In this document: positions 46,846-56,599 of the stretch, in pieces
Numbering within the stretch: position 1 is the stretch's first letter
How the letters are laid out: each line of letters opens with the position of its first letter
From: Coprinellus micaceus
Lineage: Eukaryota; Basidiomycota; Agaricomycetes; Agaricales; Psathyrellaceae
Length of the DNA: 64,000 nucleotides
NCBI GenBank assembly: GCA_951394405.1
Contig: OX596336.1
Span: 1,054,001-1,118,000, forward strand
Reading direction: 5' to 3'
The notes under the pieces: model-generated
Databases searched by the model: none
What the model was told of the DNA's origin: nothing
What the model saw: the letters and a program-made list of their open reading frames with translations, nothing else
Program-made: the position numbers and the translations under genes

Positions 46846-49648
46846 CTAATATAATTGGGTTTTCTTGGCACGGGTTAGCCGCTTTGCGTGTGCCTGGTCA
46901 TTGGCCTGGATAGCCTTGAACAGGGCCGTAACGTTCTTGGTTGCATCACCGTAGTATGCGAGGAACCTCGTCGTGTCTTCGTCAAACCTTTTGACGGCAT
47001 GTTAGTAAGGGAGAGAACAAAGAAAAAACGAAATATGCAACGGACTCCTCAATGAACTCCAGCGCGATAGTTTTACGCTGAAGGTACAGGGTGTGCTGCC
47101 CACCCACCCCCTTGTACCACTCGGGCTTCCAGTCCTTCAATGGGACGGTATGCTCAGGCGGCGAGGCAACCTTCCAATCACAAACCACCTGCCTCCACCC
47201 TTCCCACCCTGCCTTGTGCGAGATTTCAGGGATGCGCCAGCGAGACGGCACCACTGGGAGAGGTCGAGCGGAAGAGGTTGCTTGCTGACGAGGGTAGGGC
47301 GGTCGTTGTACAGCTAATGGGTGGGGGAATGGCATCCGTGTATGTGCGAGAGCGTTGTTGGAGTTGCCATTGGCGACGATCGAGGCGGTGGGCAGCTGTT
47401 GATGGGAGGGAAGAGGAGTGGCTGGGAAGGATGATATACGAGCAGCTGGGTGGTGATACGAATCAGGGCCGTAAGCAACGACTGAGGTATGGACTGTCTG
47501 GTGATGCTGGGTGATGCGAGGAAGTGCTGATAGGGGCACAGTGGCTGGTTGGTGGTACTGAGAGAAGGGGTGAACTATATCTGAGTATTCGCCGTTGGGA
47601 AACGGTTGGCTCCAGGGCAGTTGGTGGGAGGGAGGTGTTGGATGGGACAAAGCCCACGGATAATGGGGGAAGTTTGGGGATGCAGTGGGGTGGAATGACG
47701 GCAGCTGGCCAGACGTTGCGCCGAACGATTCTCGGCTGGTGGGGGGTGGTAATGCAAATGCTTGGGACGGCTGCTGAAACCCGGCGGATGGATGGATGGA
47801 TAGAGGAGGATAGGAAGTGCTTTGCTGATAATGAGCGGCGTGAGGGAATTTGGAAAGGTTCTGCCGCATTTCAAGGACCTGGCGCTTCATCGAGTCCTCG
47901 AGGTGGTTGACAACATTCCGAGTGAACCCCCCTATGAGCTGTTTCCCTTCAGCAATGGTGAGAGGGCGCATTTCAAGAGCTTCTCCCGCGTGTGAGCCAG
48001 ATGATGAGATGTCGGTGTCGCCAGGCCTTAGCGCGTCGCTGTGGTCTTCTTCATATGTGTACAGCTCATCGAGAAGGTACCGGATAAGGGTATCGCGCTA
48101 TATGAAGGTAAGGGATGCACACCCAGAGAGGATGTGTTCGCACCTTCTCTCCCAGTGCCCAGCCGCCCCACCATCTAATCCTTGATAATGTCCACTTATA
48201 CCCCAGCGGCGCAAACATGAATCGATACTGAGCCCCACCCCTACGAAAGCAGTGAGTCGTTAAGAGCTCGGCGTTTGGGATCTTTGCAGCTGTCGCCATC
48301 TGGGTGATGAACTTGCCCATGGCATCTGGTGACATGGGGGTGTCGGGGTGGATTCGCTTGCCGATCTTGGGGAAAACATGGTCGTTGGGGTGCCACGGCC
48401 GTTGAAGAAGGTACTTCTCGCAGAAATAGAGCCAGACTAGAAGATGCTTGTAGAGGTGGATCGAGGGGGTGGACGTTGAAGCTGAGAGTGGGTAGATGTT
48501 GTAAACATGGCCTAGGGAAACCGGACGATTTCAGATGATGGTACCAAACAAGCACAACCAGCAGGGTAAGCCTCACCATTCATCTGCTGCTCGCCCTTCT
48601 TCATCTTTCTCTGCCAGTTCTTTCGTTCACGAAGGCTGATACGAAAAAATTCGAGCTGGTCAATGGGGTTGGCCCCATAGACAGGTCGGTCCCCCCCAGC
48701 AAAGTCGATACCGCCATAACGGAAGTTGGTCGTCTCAAAATTTCTGAAAAGCAGGGTATCAATACACAGCACCGAGCAGTGTGAAAAGCCCAAATCAACG
48801 TGAGCTCACCGGGTCCAGATAGTGAAGCCAAAGGCTGAGACGGCACGCCAGAGAAGATGTGTGGTCATAAATGCGATGTCCGCCTGCGTTCTTGGCGCGA
48901 AGTCTTCAGGGCACACACGTAGAGACTCAGCGTGCATGGCCTCCATGTCCTCGATGGATGTGGCCTTGGAATGGGTTCTCTCCTTCTCACCATCTTTCTT
49001 CTGGCATGATTCAACCAGGTCCGAGACCTCAGCACTCTGCGTTGGGTTCCCGTAGCATCGCCCTGTGTTCTCGTCGCATTCCCATTTGCCCCGATACCTA
49101 TCACCACACCTAACCAGTGTGGATTATCAAAGTAAGCCCCAATATTCATTCCGTCTCTGCTGAGAAAATTAAATAGGTCCGTACATGGTGTCGTAGTGCC
49201 ACTTGAAAGCCGAATAAATTGAGTATGCCGTCCCACCCATCAAGTCTTCTTCGAAACACTTCCGATTGATGAAAAGAGCGAGGGCCGTCGGGGTGCAGGG
49301 TTTGGGAGGGCCGTCAAAGGCAAAGACAAAGTTAGGGTCAGTGGAAATGTTTTGCTCCCCACCCAAGGCCTCTTCCTCGCCTTCGCCGGTGTTGTGCTCG
49401 CCATTGGCAACACCCCCCTCGAACGCTTTCTGTGCAGCCCTCTCCTCGGTGGCAAATGTCTTGAGGAACTCGCGACCACGCTTGATGTGACCCTCGTATG
49501 ACTTGATTGTATTCTTGCCCTTCTGGTGAGCCTTTGTATTGGCCTGCATCGACTGCACGGCATCCGCATAATTGAACCGCAACGGGGCAGCTGGTGGAGC
49601 GTTTGGCCTGGAGAACCTCTGGGGAGATGTGGTCATGGTGCGAGGCAT
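46846..49648 (-). CDS. Crypton-type tyrosine recombinase with GCR1_C domain, copy 1
   Basis: Six exons (49648-49185, 49109-48810, 48743-48577, 48511-48144, 48097-47046, 46987-46846) join in phase to 830 aa. The N-terminal core-binding domain contains KNTIKSYEGHIKRGREFLKT. The catalytic domain has Arg-I at R255 in R-N-F-E-x4-R-Y-G-G-I-D, Box II H397-C-F-R400, the third-position residue W428 (WWGGW) and nucleophile Y440 in DTLIRYLLDE. A Pro/His/Ser-rich linker (about 500-700) follows. A GCR1_C-like DNA-binding domain (about 708-783) contains GWRQVVCDW, PLKDWKPEWYKG and RKTIALEFIEE. The order YR then GCR1_C is that of Cryptons. All catalytic residues are present and no frame is broken, so it is probably active. 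It would excise and integrate the element by strand exchange between short identical sites. The last intron uses a GTCCGT donor. Confidence 0.87.
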
Positions 49649-50143
49649 GTTGTTATGTGGGCGGTGGGCTGAAAGCTGGGGATGAGGGTTCGTCAGTACT
49701 TGACACTCACGAGCCACGATCAACACCGAAACTCACGATGAGAAATAGATTCGGGAGTTTACTGCTGAGGTTGACTGAGGTTAGTGGTGGTTGGGGGGGG
49801 TGAGTTGGGAGGTGAGACGAGGCATTTGGACAATAGACGCTGAGACAATTCGGATTCCGGAGTTCTGCTCGGGCCAGGCCCACCCAAGTCGCAATGCCAA
49901 GGGGGTCCGGGGCCCAGAATTTTGGACCAGAGGTCGAAATATTTTTTTGGGCACCTGGGACCCCCCCTCCCTCCCTCCCCGTGGGAACTATGTACTTAAA
50001 ATGGAAATAATATAACATCATCACTGCAGAACGTTTCTTCGCTGTATCATTGAAATACCTTTGACATACTTGTACTGGTGTTACATAGTAATGGTCAAGG
50101 GTTTTGAAAACCTGCCAGGTTTGTCCACATACCCTTGGCATTT

Positions 50144-50260
50144 AAAATGAGCCCAGGAATGTCCAAAACGGGTGGAAACCCAGAGGGTTCTGAGTGCATT
50201 ATCAAATTACTCATTTCCCTGTCATTTTTCATCCGTTTTGAGAGTTCTTGGGCTCATTCA
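50144..50260. repeat. Long inverted repeat, about 30-bp arms, copy 1
   Basis: The left arm (50144-50174, AATGAGCCCAGGAATGTCC then AAAACGG) is matched by the reverse complement of 50230-50259 (AATGAGCCCAAGAACTCTC then AAAACGG). The loop is about 55 nt. The arms differ at a few positions. Confidence 0.8.
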
Positions 50261-50612
50261 CATCCATAAAAAATTCAAGAGCCATGACAGCTATTGCTTG
50301 TTACTTATTTCACTGTCCAATTAAATTTCTCACTCATAACTTGCCCCTCAGTGTGCAATTCACAACTGCTGGGGATGTGATTGTGATTGTTTGTGCTCAT
50401 GCCAAATATGGAAGGTTGAGCTAGTACAGTCGCTCTGCTTGCATTTTTGGTGCACTTGAGCAAGTGTATGAATACATCAGCTCAAAAATGCAGATGTAGG
50501 TCAATTTTTGGGCCAAATCCGCCCCCTATTGGTCAAGGTCAAAAAATTATTTTGGCCTGAGGGGACCCCCCCCTCCCTCCCTACCCCTAGGTCCGGGATT
50601 CCCGGCCCGGGA

Positions 50613-50647
50613 CCCCCTTGCGCAATGCGCACGGGGGACCGTACGGT
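50613..50647. repeat. GC-rich palindrome pair, copy 1
   Basis: 50613-50637 is a near-perfect 25-nt palindrome (CCCCC T TGCGCA A TGCGCA C GGGGG). A perfect 10-bp palindrome, ACCGTACGGT (50638-50647), follows at once. It adjoins a C-rich/poly-pyrimidine tract. Confidence 0.8.
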
Positions 50648-51043
50648 ACCCTACCCGCTCTGCCGAAATTAGGTGACACCGTCTAGAGGAAAAGGCAATG
50701 CATGCGAGATATCATCCAGGGCCGAACATAAAAATTCGAGCCGTGACTTGTATTTCGTATTGAACGTTTCGTACGTTGAACAGAACCCTGGCCAGGTTGA
50801 TGGCACCAGGCCGTAAAATTGAGGATGTCCTCGACAGAGGATGCGGAAGCACTCGCAAGGGGCTGCACTATGTCTGGTGTTGGGGGTAGTGCAATGACTT
50901 TACGACACTCAGCACTGATTCTCTGAGTTGGTGAACAGTTATTCCTGTTGCAGCAACACGCTCGGTGCTTTGATGTTGCTACTTTGAGGCACAGAAGAGC
51001 TTACTTCTAAGCGATGTCATCCGCTGCACACCTCAAACAGACT

Positions 51044-51442
51044 CTAACGGACGAGATGTCCCGGTGCCATGGCTCTGTGGACCCAGAACTCTGGGGGAAC
51101 CCAACCACTGGGCAGATCTTCCGGCATCCAGTCGCCCACTTCGGAGACAGTAACCAACGGGATGTCAGAACCCTGCACTCTAATATTCTGTCGGTTGGGG
51201 TGCCAAGGGACATGGCAAGTTCCACAATATAGCTCTACTGTATGAGGAGGGCATAAGAAAAGACGCTCTGTGTATCCCCAATCTCCACCCCAGCAGGAGA
51301 AACAGCGCGCGCGTCCAGGATTTCCGGCCACAGGTTGTCCACATGGACCCACAACTCCATCTCCCATCCAATACGGCTCGCAACTAGCCGCACACTGGCT
51401 AAATCGGACCCAAATATCCTTCGTCAATGCCCAGAACCAACT
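51044..51442 (-). CDS. Cys/Trp-rich ORF, probable exon of zinc-binding protein, copy 1
   Basis: An open frame of about 133 codons between stops without a convincing ATG, so probably an internal or terminal exon. It ends MAPGHLVR, TAG at 51046-51044. Cys spacing suggests metal binding: QCAASC, GPCG, RCFSCWGGDW, LFLC and YCGTCHVPWH. Plus-strand frames over the same stretch (51014-51232 and 51427-51636) compete, and I cannot exclude that one of them is coding. Family not recognised. Confidence 0.4.
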   Translation of the reverse strand, partial: SWFWALTKDIWVRFSQCAASCEPYWMGDGVVGPCGQPVAGNPGRARCFSCWGGDWGYTERLFLCPPHTVELYCGTCHVPWHPNRQNIRVQGSDIPLVTVSEVGDWMPEDLPSGWVPPEFWVHRAMAPGHLVR

Positions 51443-52732
51443 TCACATGTTTTTCCGCTGCCGTATGGTCCGGACACTGTCCCAAGTCATACGAAATTGC
51501 TGTAGATACTGTGACGGGCTTCGGCTCTGACGAGCCTGCTCTCCGACAACCCATTGACTTCAATATCTGCATGGCTGCAAAAGTTGGAAAGTGCGGGAAA
51601 GTGTCGGGAAAGTACAGTGATCTTAATTTTGATTAAAGTCCCCTGACTTCAAGAGATCCCTTTAGCGATTACCAGTCTAGCCATCTGGGATAGAGGGGTA
51701 GAGCGGAGGTCCGGACCCGCTACTCTTGGCCCCTTTGAAAAAAGAATGAATACAGACACTGAGATTCAGTAACACATATGCAAGGGATAGAGTAGGGGAC
51801 GGTACAATCTCGGGGCTACCTTCAACACACTACTCTAGGTTAAGGGAATACCAGCAGCGGGAGCTCCAGGTATGAGAAAGGGCCCGGGCCTTGTGAAGTC
51901 ACTGGAAGGGAGGAGCGATCAGTTTTGGTCAGAAGCTCACTAGCCCGGGAGCTGTAAATGTAGACCCACACAACCCAAATAACTCTCGCACACAATTTCG
52001 GACCAACCTGACGGAACAGGCGACTTGCTCGAAGCTCGAATGGAGAGATCAACTCGATTTGGCTTGGTCAGTGTGGCACGCTGCGGTGGGGTATGGCACG
52101 AATGCGAACACGGAACTGGGTTGGAATGGGCTCACCGCACCTACTGTCTACGATCGACTCCCTCGAGGCTACGAAGGAGAGCTTTGATACTTGCCGGTCA
52201 TGGCACCATGTTCTCGCCTTCCAAATTTGGGATCTATATTAGGGAGGTGTTGCAGTTCCGAAAGTCAATAAGGGGTCCACCAACCGACCAGCGAGGTCGC
52301 TCCGTGTAGAAATAATCTGGCAGAAGAACTCCAGCACACAGATTCCAATATCAATCGATCACTGGGCCCCCAATGCTCCCAAACTACATTGATTTCTCCA
52401 ACGACTATTCCTGGGTTTTGCGCGCGCCTGACATCAGGACCACCCAGTGTCAACCCAACGCGTATACCCAGTCTTGCCTTCGGAATCCAAATTCTTCCTT
52501 CTCAACGGCTCTCAATGGACAGTCGGTGAGTCCCGATGAGATCACCGAACTACCTTGCCTCGGAGTTTGCCGGCTCTCACCCTATCAGGCAAACTGGTTC
52601 GTCGGTACCTCTTGCATCCGCTACCCACGTCCTCCGTCGTCAGTTCCGCTCATTCGGTTGAGATCTATTGACCACCTGCGAGACAGGTTTACTGACTTCA
52701 ACTCGGCACGTTAATTTTCGAGGATACAGCAG
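51443..52732. other. Right part of element, no supported gene, copy 1
   Basis: Frames on both strands of 60-110 codons occur (for example 52373-52714 plus, YIDFSNDYSWVLRAPDIRTT; 51840-52052 minus, ISPFELRASRLFRQVG). Some could be exons upstream of the Cys-rich ORF. I could not join them. No terminal inverted repeat with the left end was convincing. Confidence 0.35.
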
Positions 52733-52737
52733 ACTTA
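52733..52737. repeat. ACTTA at the copy1/copy2 junction
   Basis: Junction sequence ACAGCAG, ACTTA, TATCGAG: right end of copy 1 joined to left end of copy 2 through a single ACTTA. Confidence 0.7.
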
Positions 52738-53115
52738 TATCGAGAGATTTAAGGTCGCTTGGGCCGTGGAACGGAGTCCCGTCCTTGGCGTTTCCTTTGC
52801 AGGAAGGTGGCCGAGGTGCCGGGCGAGGGCCCGAGCGGTTCGCCTGGGCCTTCCCCTTTTGTCCTGGATCCGGGTGATGGACCCCCGGTTCGGGGTCTTA
52901 TGTAACAATCTAATCTAATCTGAACGTCACGTGCCTTTTCGACCCGCGCCAGTTCGACGCGTAATTGATTTCTCCTTGCTCTCATTGATCATGTTCGCGA
53001 CGCGTTGTGGCCATCCTTGGGGGGATATCGGCCTCGGGCCCCCTCGCTTAGCTCACATATCTCCCTCTAAGCCTCACCCCGCTTCCCAGACGCGCCAGAA
53101 GCCATCTGATTTGAG

Positions 53116-53764
53116 ATGAGCTCCGGATCGAGAACCAGGTCAGTGGGTGCTGCTCTATATTCGCTCCCTTCACTCACCCTCACACCCTCAGCACTCTCTA
53201 CACGTTAAAGAATGTTGTTGGGCTCTCGTCGCTCCATCCTCTCAAACCGCATCTGTATCCAACATGCCGTGGCATCGGGTGTCTGCATGGACCTGGGCAC
53301 CAAACCAGGAGCCGGTACGTGCAGCGCTCGCTCTGTTGTGGGGCCGTCTGGACGCGTTTTCTACGCGTTTTCTTCCAGGAGGTGCTCAAGTGCGATCCTG
53401 GGCAGTACTAGAATACGAGCACAGGGTCGCGGCACACCGGTGAATGTGGTGAGTCAATTTTCAAAAACCCCTTCCCCACGTCCCTCTCTCTCAAGCATGG
53501 GGCGCCGTGAATCTGGGGCCTCGATGGTGTTCTCCATGCCGAATTTTAGAAACTAATGTCTTCGGGGCTGTGCTAACGTTCCGTTCCAGCCATATACAAC
53601 CCAGTGCCGAAAAGTGCATGTTCTCCTTAGAAGAACACGATGCGGGGTGGCGACGAATTTGCCATTCGCATTTCGCAAATATGGCGGTGCGTTTCTCGTT
53701 CGCCACCTCAGCTCTCGCATCTCATCATTCCCTAGACGATGAGCCCACGCTCGAGGGTGCTTGA
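53116..53764 (+). CDS. Divergent histone H2A-like protein, element copy 2
   Basis: Same four-exon model as in copy 1, at exons 53116-53138, 53211-53314, 53379-53439 and 53590-53764. The frame, splice sites and product are unchanged, including the GAG(G)AQV...AVLEY alpha-2 block and the IQPS...LEE segment. Confidence 0.6.
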
Positions 53765-55740
53765 GCTCACGTCGTTTTCAGCTCAATAGGCGATGTGTCG
53801 AGTGGCTGCCGTGCACCATCCTTTGCACTGATGTGTTGGCATTGTGGGCGTGCAGACGCGTTTCCATCGACGGGCTGACCTTGGGATGAGGAACGTGGAC
53901 TGGTGGGGGGTGAGCGAGGGCCGAGAGGGTGTTCACCGTGATTGGCTTTGAAAGGTGTCTTTAAACCCACCCGTTTCGACGTCAGTTTCGATGTCAAGAT
54001 CTATTTATTGTATACTCATTGCACGATGTTTCGAAGGAATGTACCGACCCCTACATTCGTTCTCCTCGCCTTCTAACCGTTCCCCCACTCTGTCGTGCCT
54101 CCAAGACCTAACAAACAAGGTAAGTAGTTATTGCCGTCGTCCTCACCCTCTGAAACCAATTGCTAAATTGCTATTACTAACTCACCTTACCGACGGCTCT
54201 CGTGTACCTTCTACACGACCCTACACTTACCCCTGATTCGTTCGGCCTCGTTTACCGTCACCTGGTGCCCTATCACTCAACTGCGAGGGCTTGTGGTCTT
54301 TCAGAGCCCGTTGTCACAGTCAGTGGCCTTCGGGGGCTCGTCATCGCTACGACCCCACCTGACCTCCTCCCCACTCCGCCATACGCATTGCCGCCGTGCC
54401 TCCAGGTCCTTGGAAGTGAGGTAAGTAATACTTGCCATTGAACCCAGCCCACTAACCCACCTTATCCGCAGCGCCCGTGTACCCACACAACTCCACCTTC
54501 TCCATCCATTTGGCTTCACCTGCCGTTACTAACACCTCGTCTATGTGGGCTTGCGGCCCTTCGCGGCTGGTCGTCGTGGTTGCGGTCGTCCTATTGGGTT
54601 GCCGGGTCATGTCTTGAATGATGTGTAAGCCCACCTCACCTTGCGATGTTGAAACCGCACATACTCACCTTACGCTTCGCAGGGGCAAGAAAATAACGCG
54701 CCAGCAAGCATGTCCTCACCGTCCGCTCTCCTGTATCCCATTCCACCCCATCCTTCGCACTCTCCTTTCCCCTCCTTTCCCCACCACACTCTCTCGTACT
54801 CCCTGCGGCTTCCCACCCACACTCTCACCTCATTGTGTCGTCCCTTCTTCAAGTGCTCTTGTTTTGGGAGGGAGTTGGAGCCCTCCAGCTTTGACACCTT
54901 CCCCCCCTGTGTTGGATCTTCGACGTTGGGTGTCAACACCGTCGTACGGCACCTCCCCTCCATGCCCACATCCTCCCTCCCTCCTCTCGCCACACATGAT
55001 GCCATGGCTCGAATGGGATAGCAAGTGCTAGGTGGAGCGCAGGGTCTCGTCTGAAGTGAGCTAGTGACCGGCCGAGTTCGGGTTCATTTGGCGGTGTCGT
55101 TTTGGGAGGGCGATGGTAGGCAGGTGAGTGTGGTGAGTTGGGAAATGGTGGTCACGAATCAGGAAGCGGAAGGGATGGGTATACTTGGGAGACGGGGTCT
55201 ACTGGGATGTGAGTATTTTTACCGTTCGCTGCGGTACGACACGAGACTGACCTCGTTGCGCAAAGAAGTGGCCGATTGCCGTGTACGAGTGCTGACATGT
55301 TCTAGGTTGCACATAGTGCAGAGAGGGCGAGGATGCGCAAGGCAGGCGAGCAACGGCGCGTAAGGAACATCGAAGGGGCCTACACCAGCGGAGGATATGG
55401 AGGATGCGAAGGAGACCCCTGACCCACTTCTCGATCGACCAGCGGCGGCGGTTCGGAGGCGCGAAGGCCGCGAAGAAGACTTCCAAATCCCCCCCTCCCC
55501 CCTTGGATTATTGCAAGGAGGTCTACCCCTCTACCCCTCCTTGAAGTATTAGTATCGTGTACTTATGTGATGCTCCCCGCTCCCCTTTTCTCCTCTACTC
55601 TTTGACTCTATCTGCGGACTGACCCGTTGTGCATCGTACATCATTGTATTTTCATAATCTTATTCAAATGCTTATAATCGCTAGTTGTAATCAAAGTATC
55701 TCTTTCTAAATTTCACGGCTTGTCTGCATGTGTGAAGCCT
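53765..55740. other. Unresolved region with repeated exon-like modules, copy 2
   Basis: Same content as 44011-45986: minus-strand donor/acceptor modules near 54464-54394 and 54184-54094, and a plus-strand frame at 55064-55363. No complete gene model. Confidence 0.35.
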
Positions 55741-56411
55741 TTAGTTCACCGTCAGTGTTAAGTCAAAAGATATATGCACAAGCCACGAACGGAGTACTGC
55801 ATTGGCGCCTGCCGATGCTGCGCAATGCCCAATCTCCCCTGGGAAGAGTGCCTGGACGGCTGCTTCAATATCCCGGATGCGCACAATTGAGCGACGTTGG
55901 TCTTTTGCATGCTCTGCATGCCAGCAGGATAAGGGACTGGTTAGCGGCTGGAAATAAAATTTACTGTGCAGTACCTACGGCGGGCTTTCATTGCGATCGC
56001 CTGAAGGGAGCAATTCAGGATATTGTTGATGATCTCCTGAGCTTGCATCGACAGCTTGAACGAGGCGCCGTGGATAATCTGGAGAACTGAATTTCATTCA
56101 GATGTGAACGACTTGGAGCGTGTGTGGCCCGTACCTCTCGAGACCTCATGTGAGAGATCAATTGTTGGATACGGTCCCCTAGATATCCTCCACCTCGGCC
56201 GGGGTCGGCAGCGTGCTCGAGCGTGCCCAAGGGAGCTTCCGACAGCGAGCTTCGAAAATCCTGGTAGTTTCTGAACTTTAGGGTCGGCGAGTGATGTGAC
56301 GCTGTATCGACGCTCGTACTCCTCCAGAAGATCACCAACAACAGATGGGTCATATTCGGAGATGTCGTCGTCGCTAGACTCCAGGAGTTTCTGGATCGGA
56401 GGTAATGGCAT
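55741..56411 (-). CDS. Divergent histone H2B-like protein, element copy 2
   Basis: Exons 56411-56320, 56270-56135, 56078-55979 and 55913-55741 give the same 166-aa product as copy 1, with the RDIEAAVQALFPGEI alpha-3 block. Frame and splice sites are unchanged. Confidence 0.8.
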
Positions 56412-56599
56412 TGTGTGAGCATCTAACTTCGAGTCGTAGTTTCCGCAGTTAATATATACGCTCACGGAGTGGGATGAGACACAACATCCATTCACTGGGG
56501 TCAAGAAGGGATGGTTCTGCACATAAAAGGGAGCAGGAATAATTGAGAAAACTATCTAAGACAATCGGTAAGACACAAGACAGGGTACGGGAGGAGAGG

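Larger units (their letters stand above)
49649..51043. other. Non-coding AT-rich core with structured repeats, copy 1
   Basis: Upstream of the recombinase lies about 1.4 kb with few convincing codons. It contains a pair of degenerate direct repeats (about 49905-49980 and 50505-50585: AATTTTGG..., an A/T run, then GGGACCCCCC(C)CTCCCTCCCT), a long inverted repeat and GC palindromes listed separately. A minus-strand frame of about 76 codons at 50660-50890 (FCSTYETFNTKYKSRLEFLC) might be an exon. The region probably holds the recombinase promoter and may hold recombination or replication sites. Confidence 0.5.
42979..52732 (-). mobile_element. Crypton-like tyrosine-recombinase element, copy 1 (9,754 bp)
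   Basis: A 9,754-bp unit is repeated head-to-tail at 52733. Every open frame in one unit recurs in the other with an unchanged translation, offset exactly 9754, and non-coding blocks I compared by eye are the same. ACTTA occurs at the left end, at the copy/copy junction and at the right end of copy 2. The unit carries an intact tyrosine recombinase with a GCR1_C-like domain, the coding hallmark of Cryptons, plus H2A-like and H2B-like histone genes. There is no reverse transcriptase, no DDE transposase, and no obvious terminal inverted repeat. Known fungal Cryptons are only a few kb long and are not known to me to carry cargo of this kind. Strand is given by the recombinase. Confidence 0.82.

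Noticed and set aside
47524..48185. Plus-strand frames of 111-128 codons
   Set aside because: Antisense to the recombinase linker and catalytic exons; low-complexity translation mirrors the Pro/His-rich linker.
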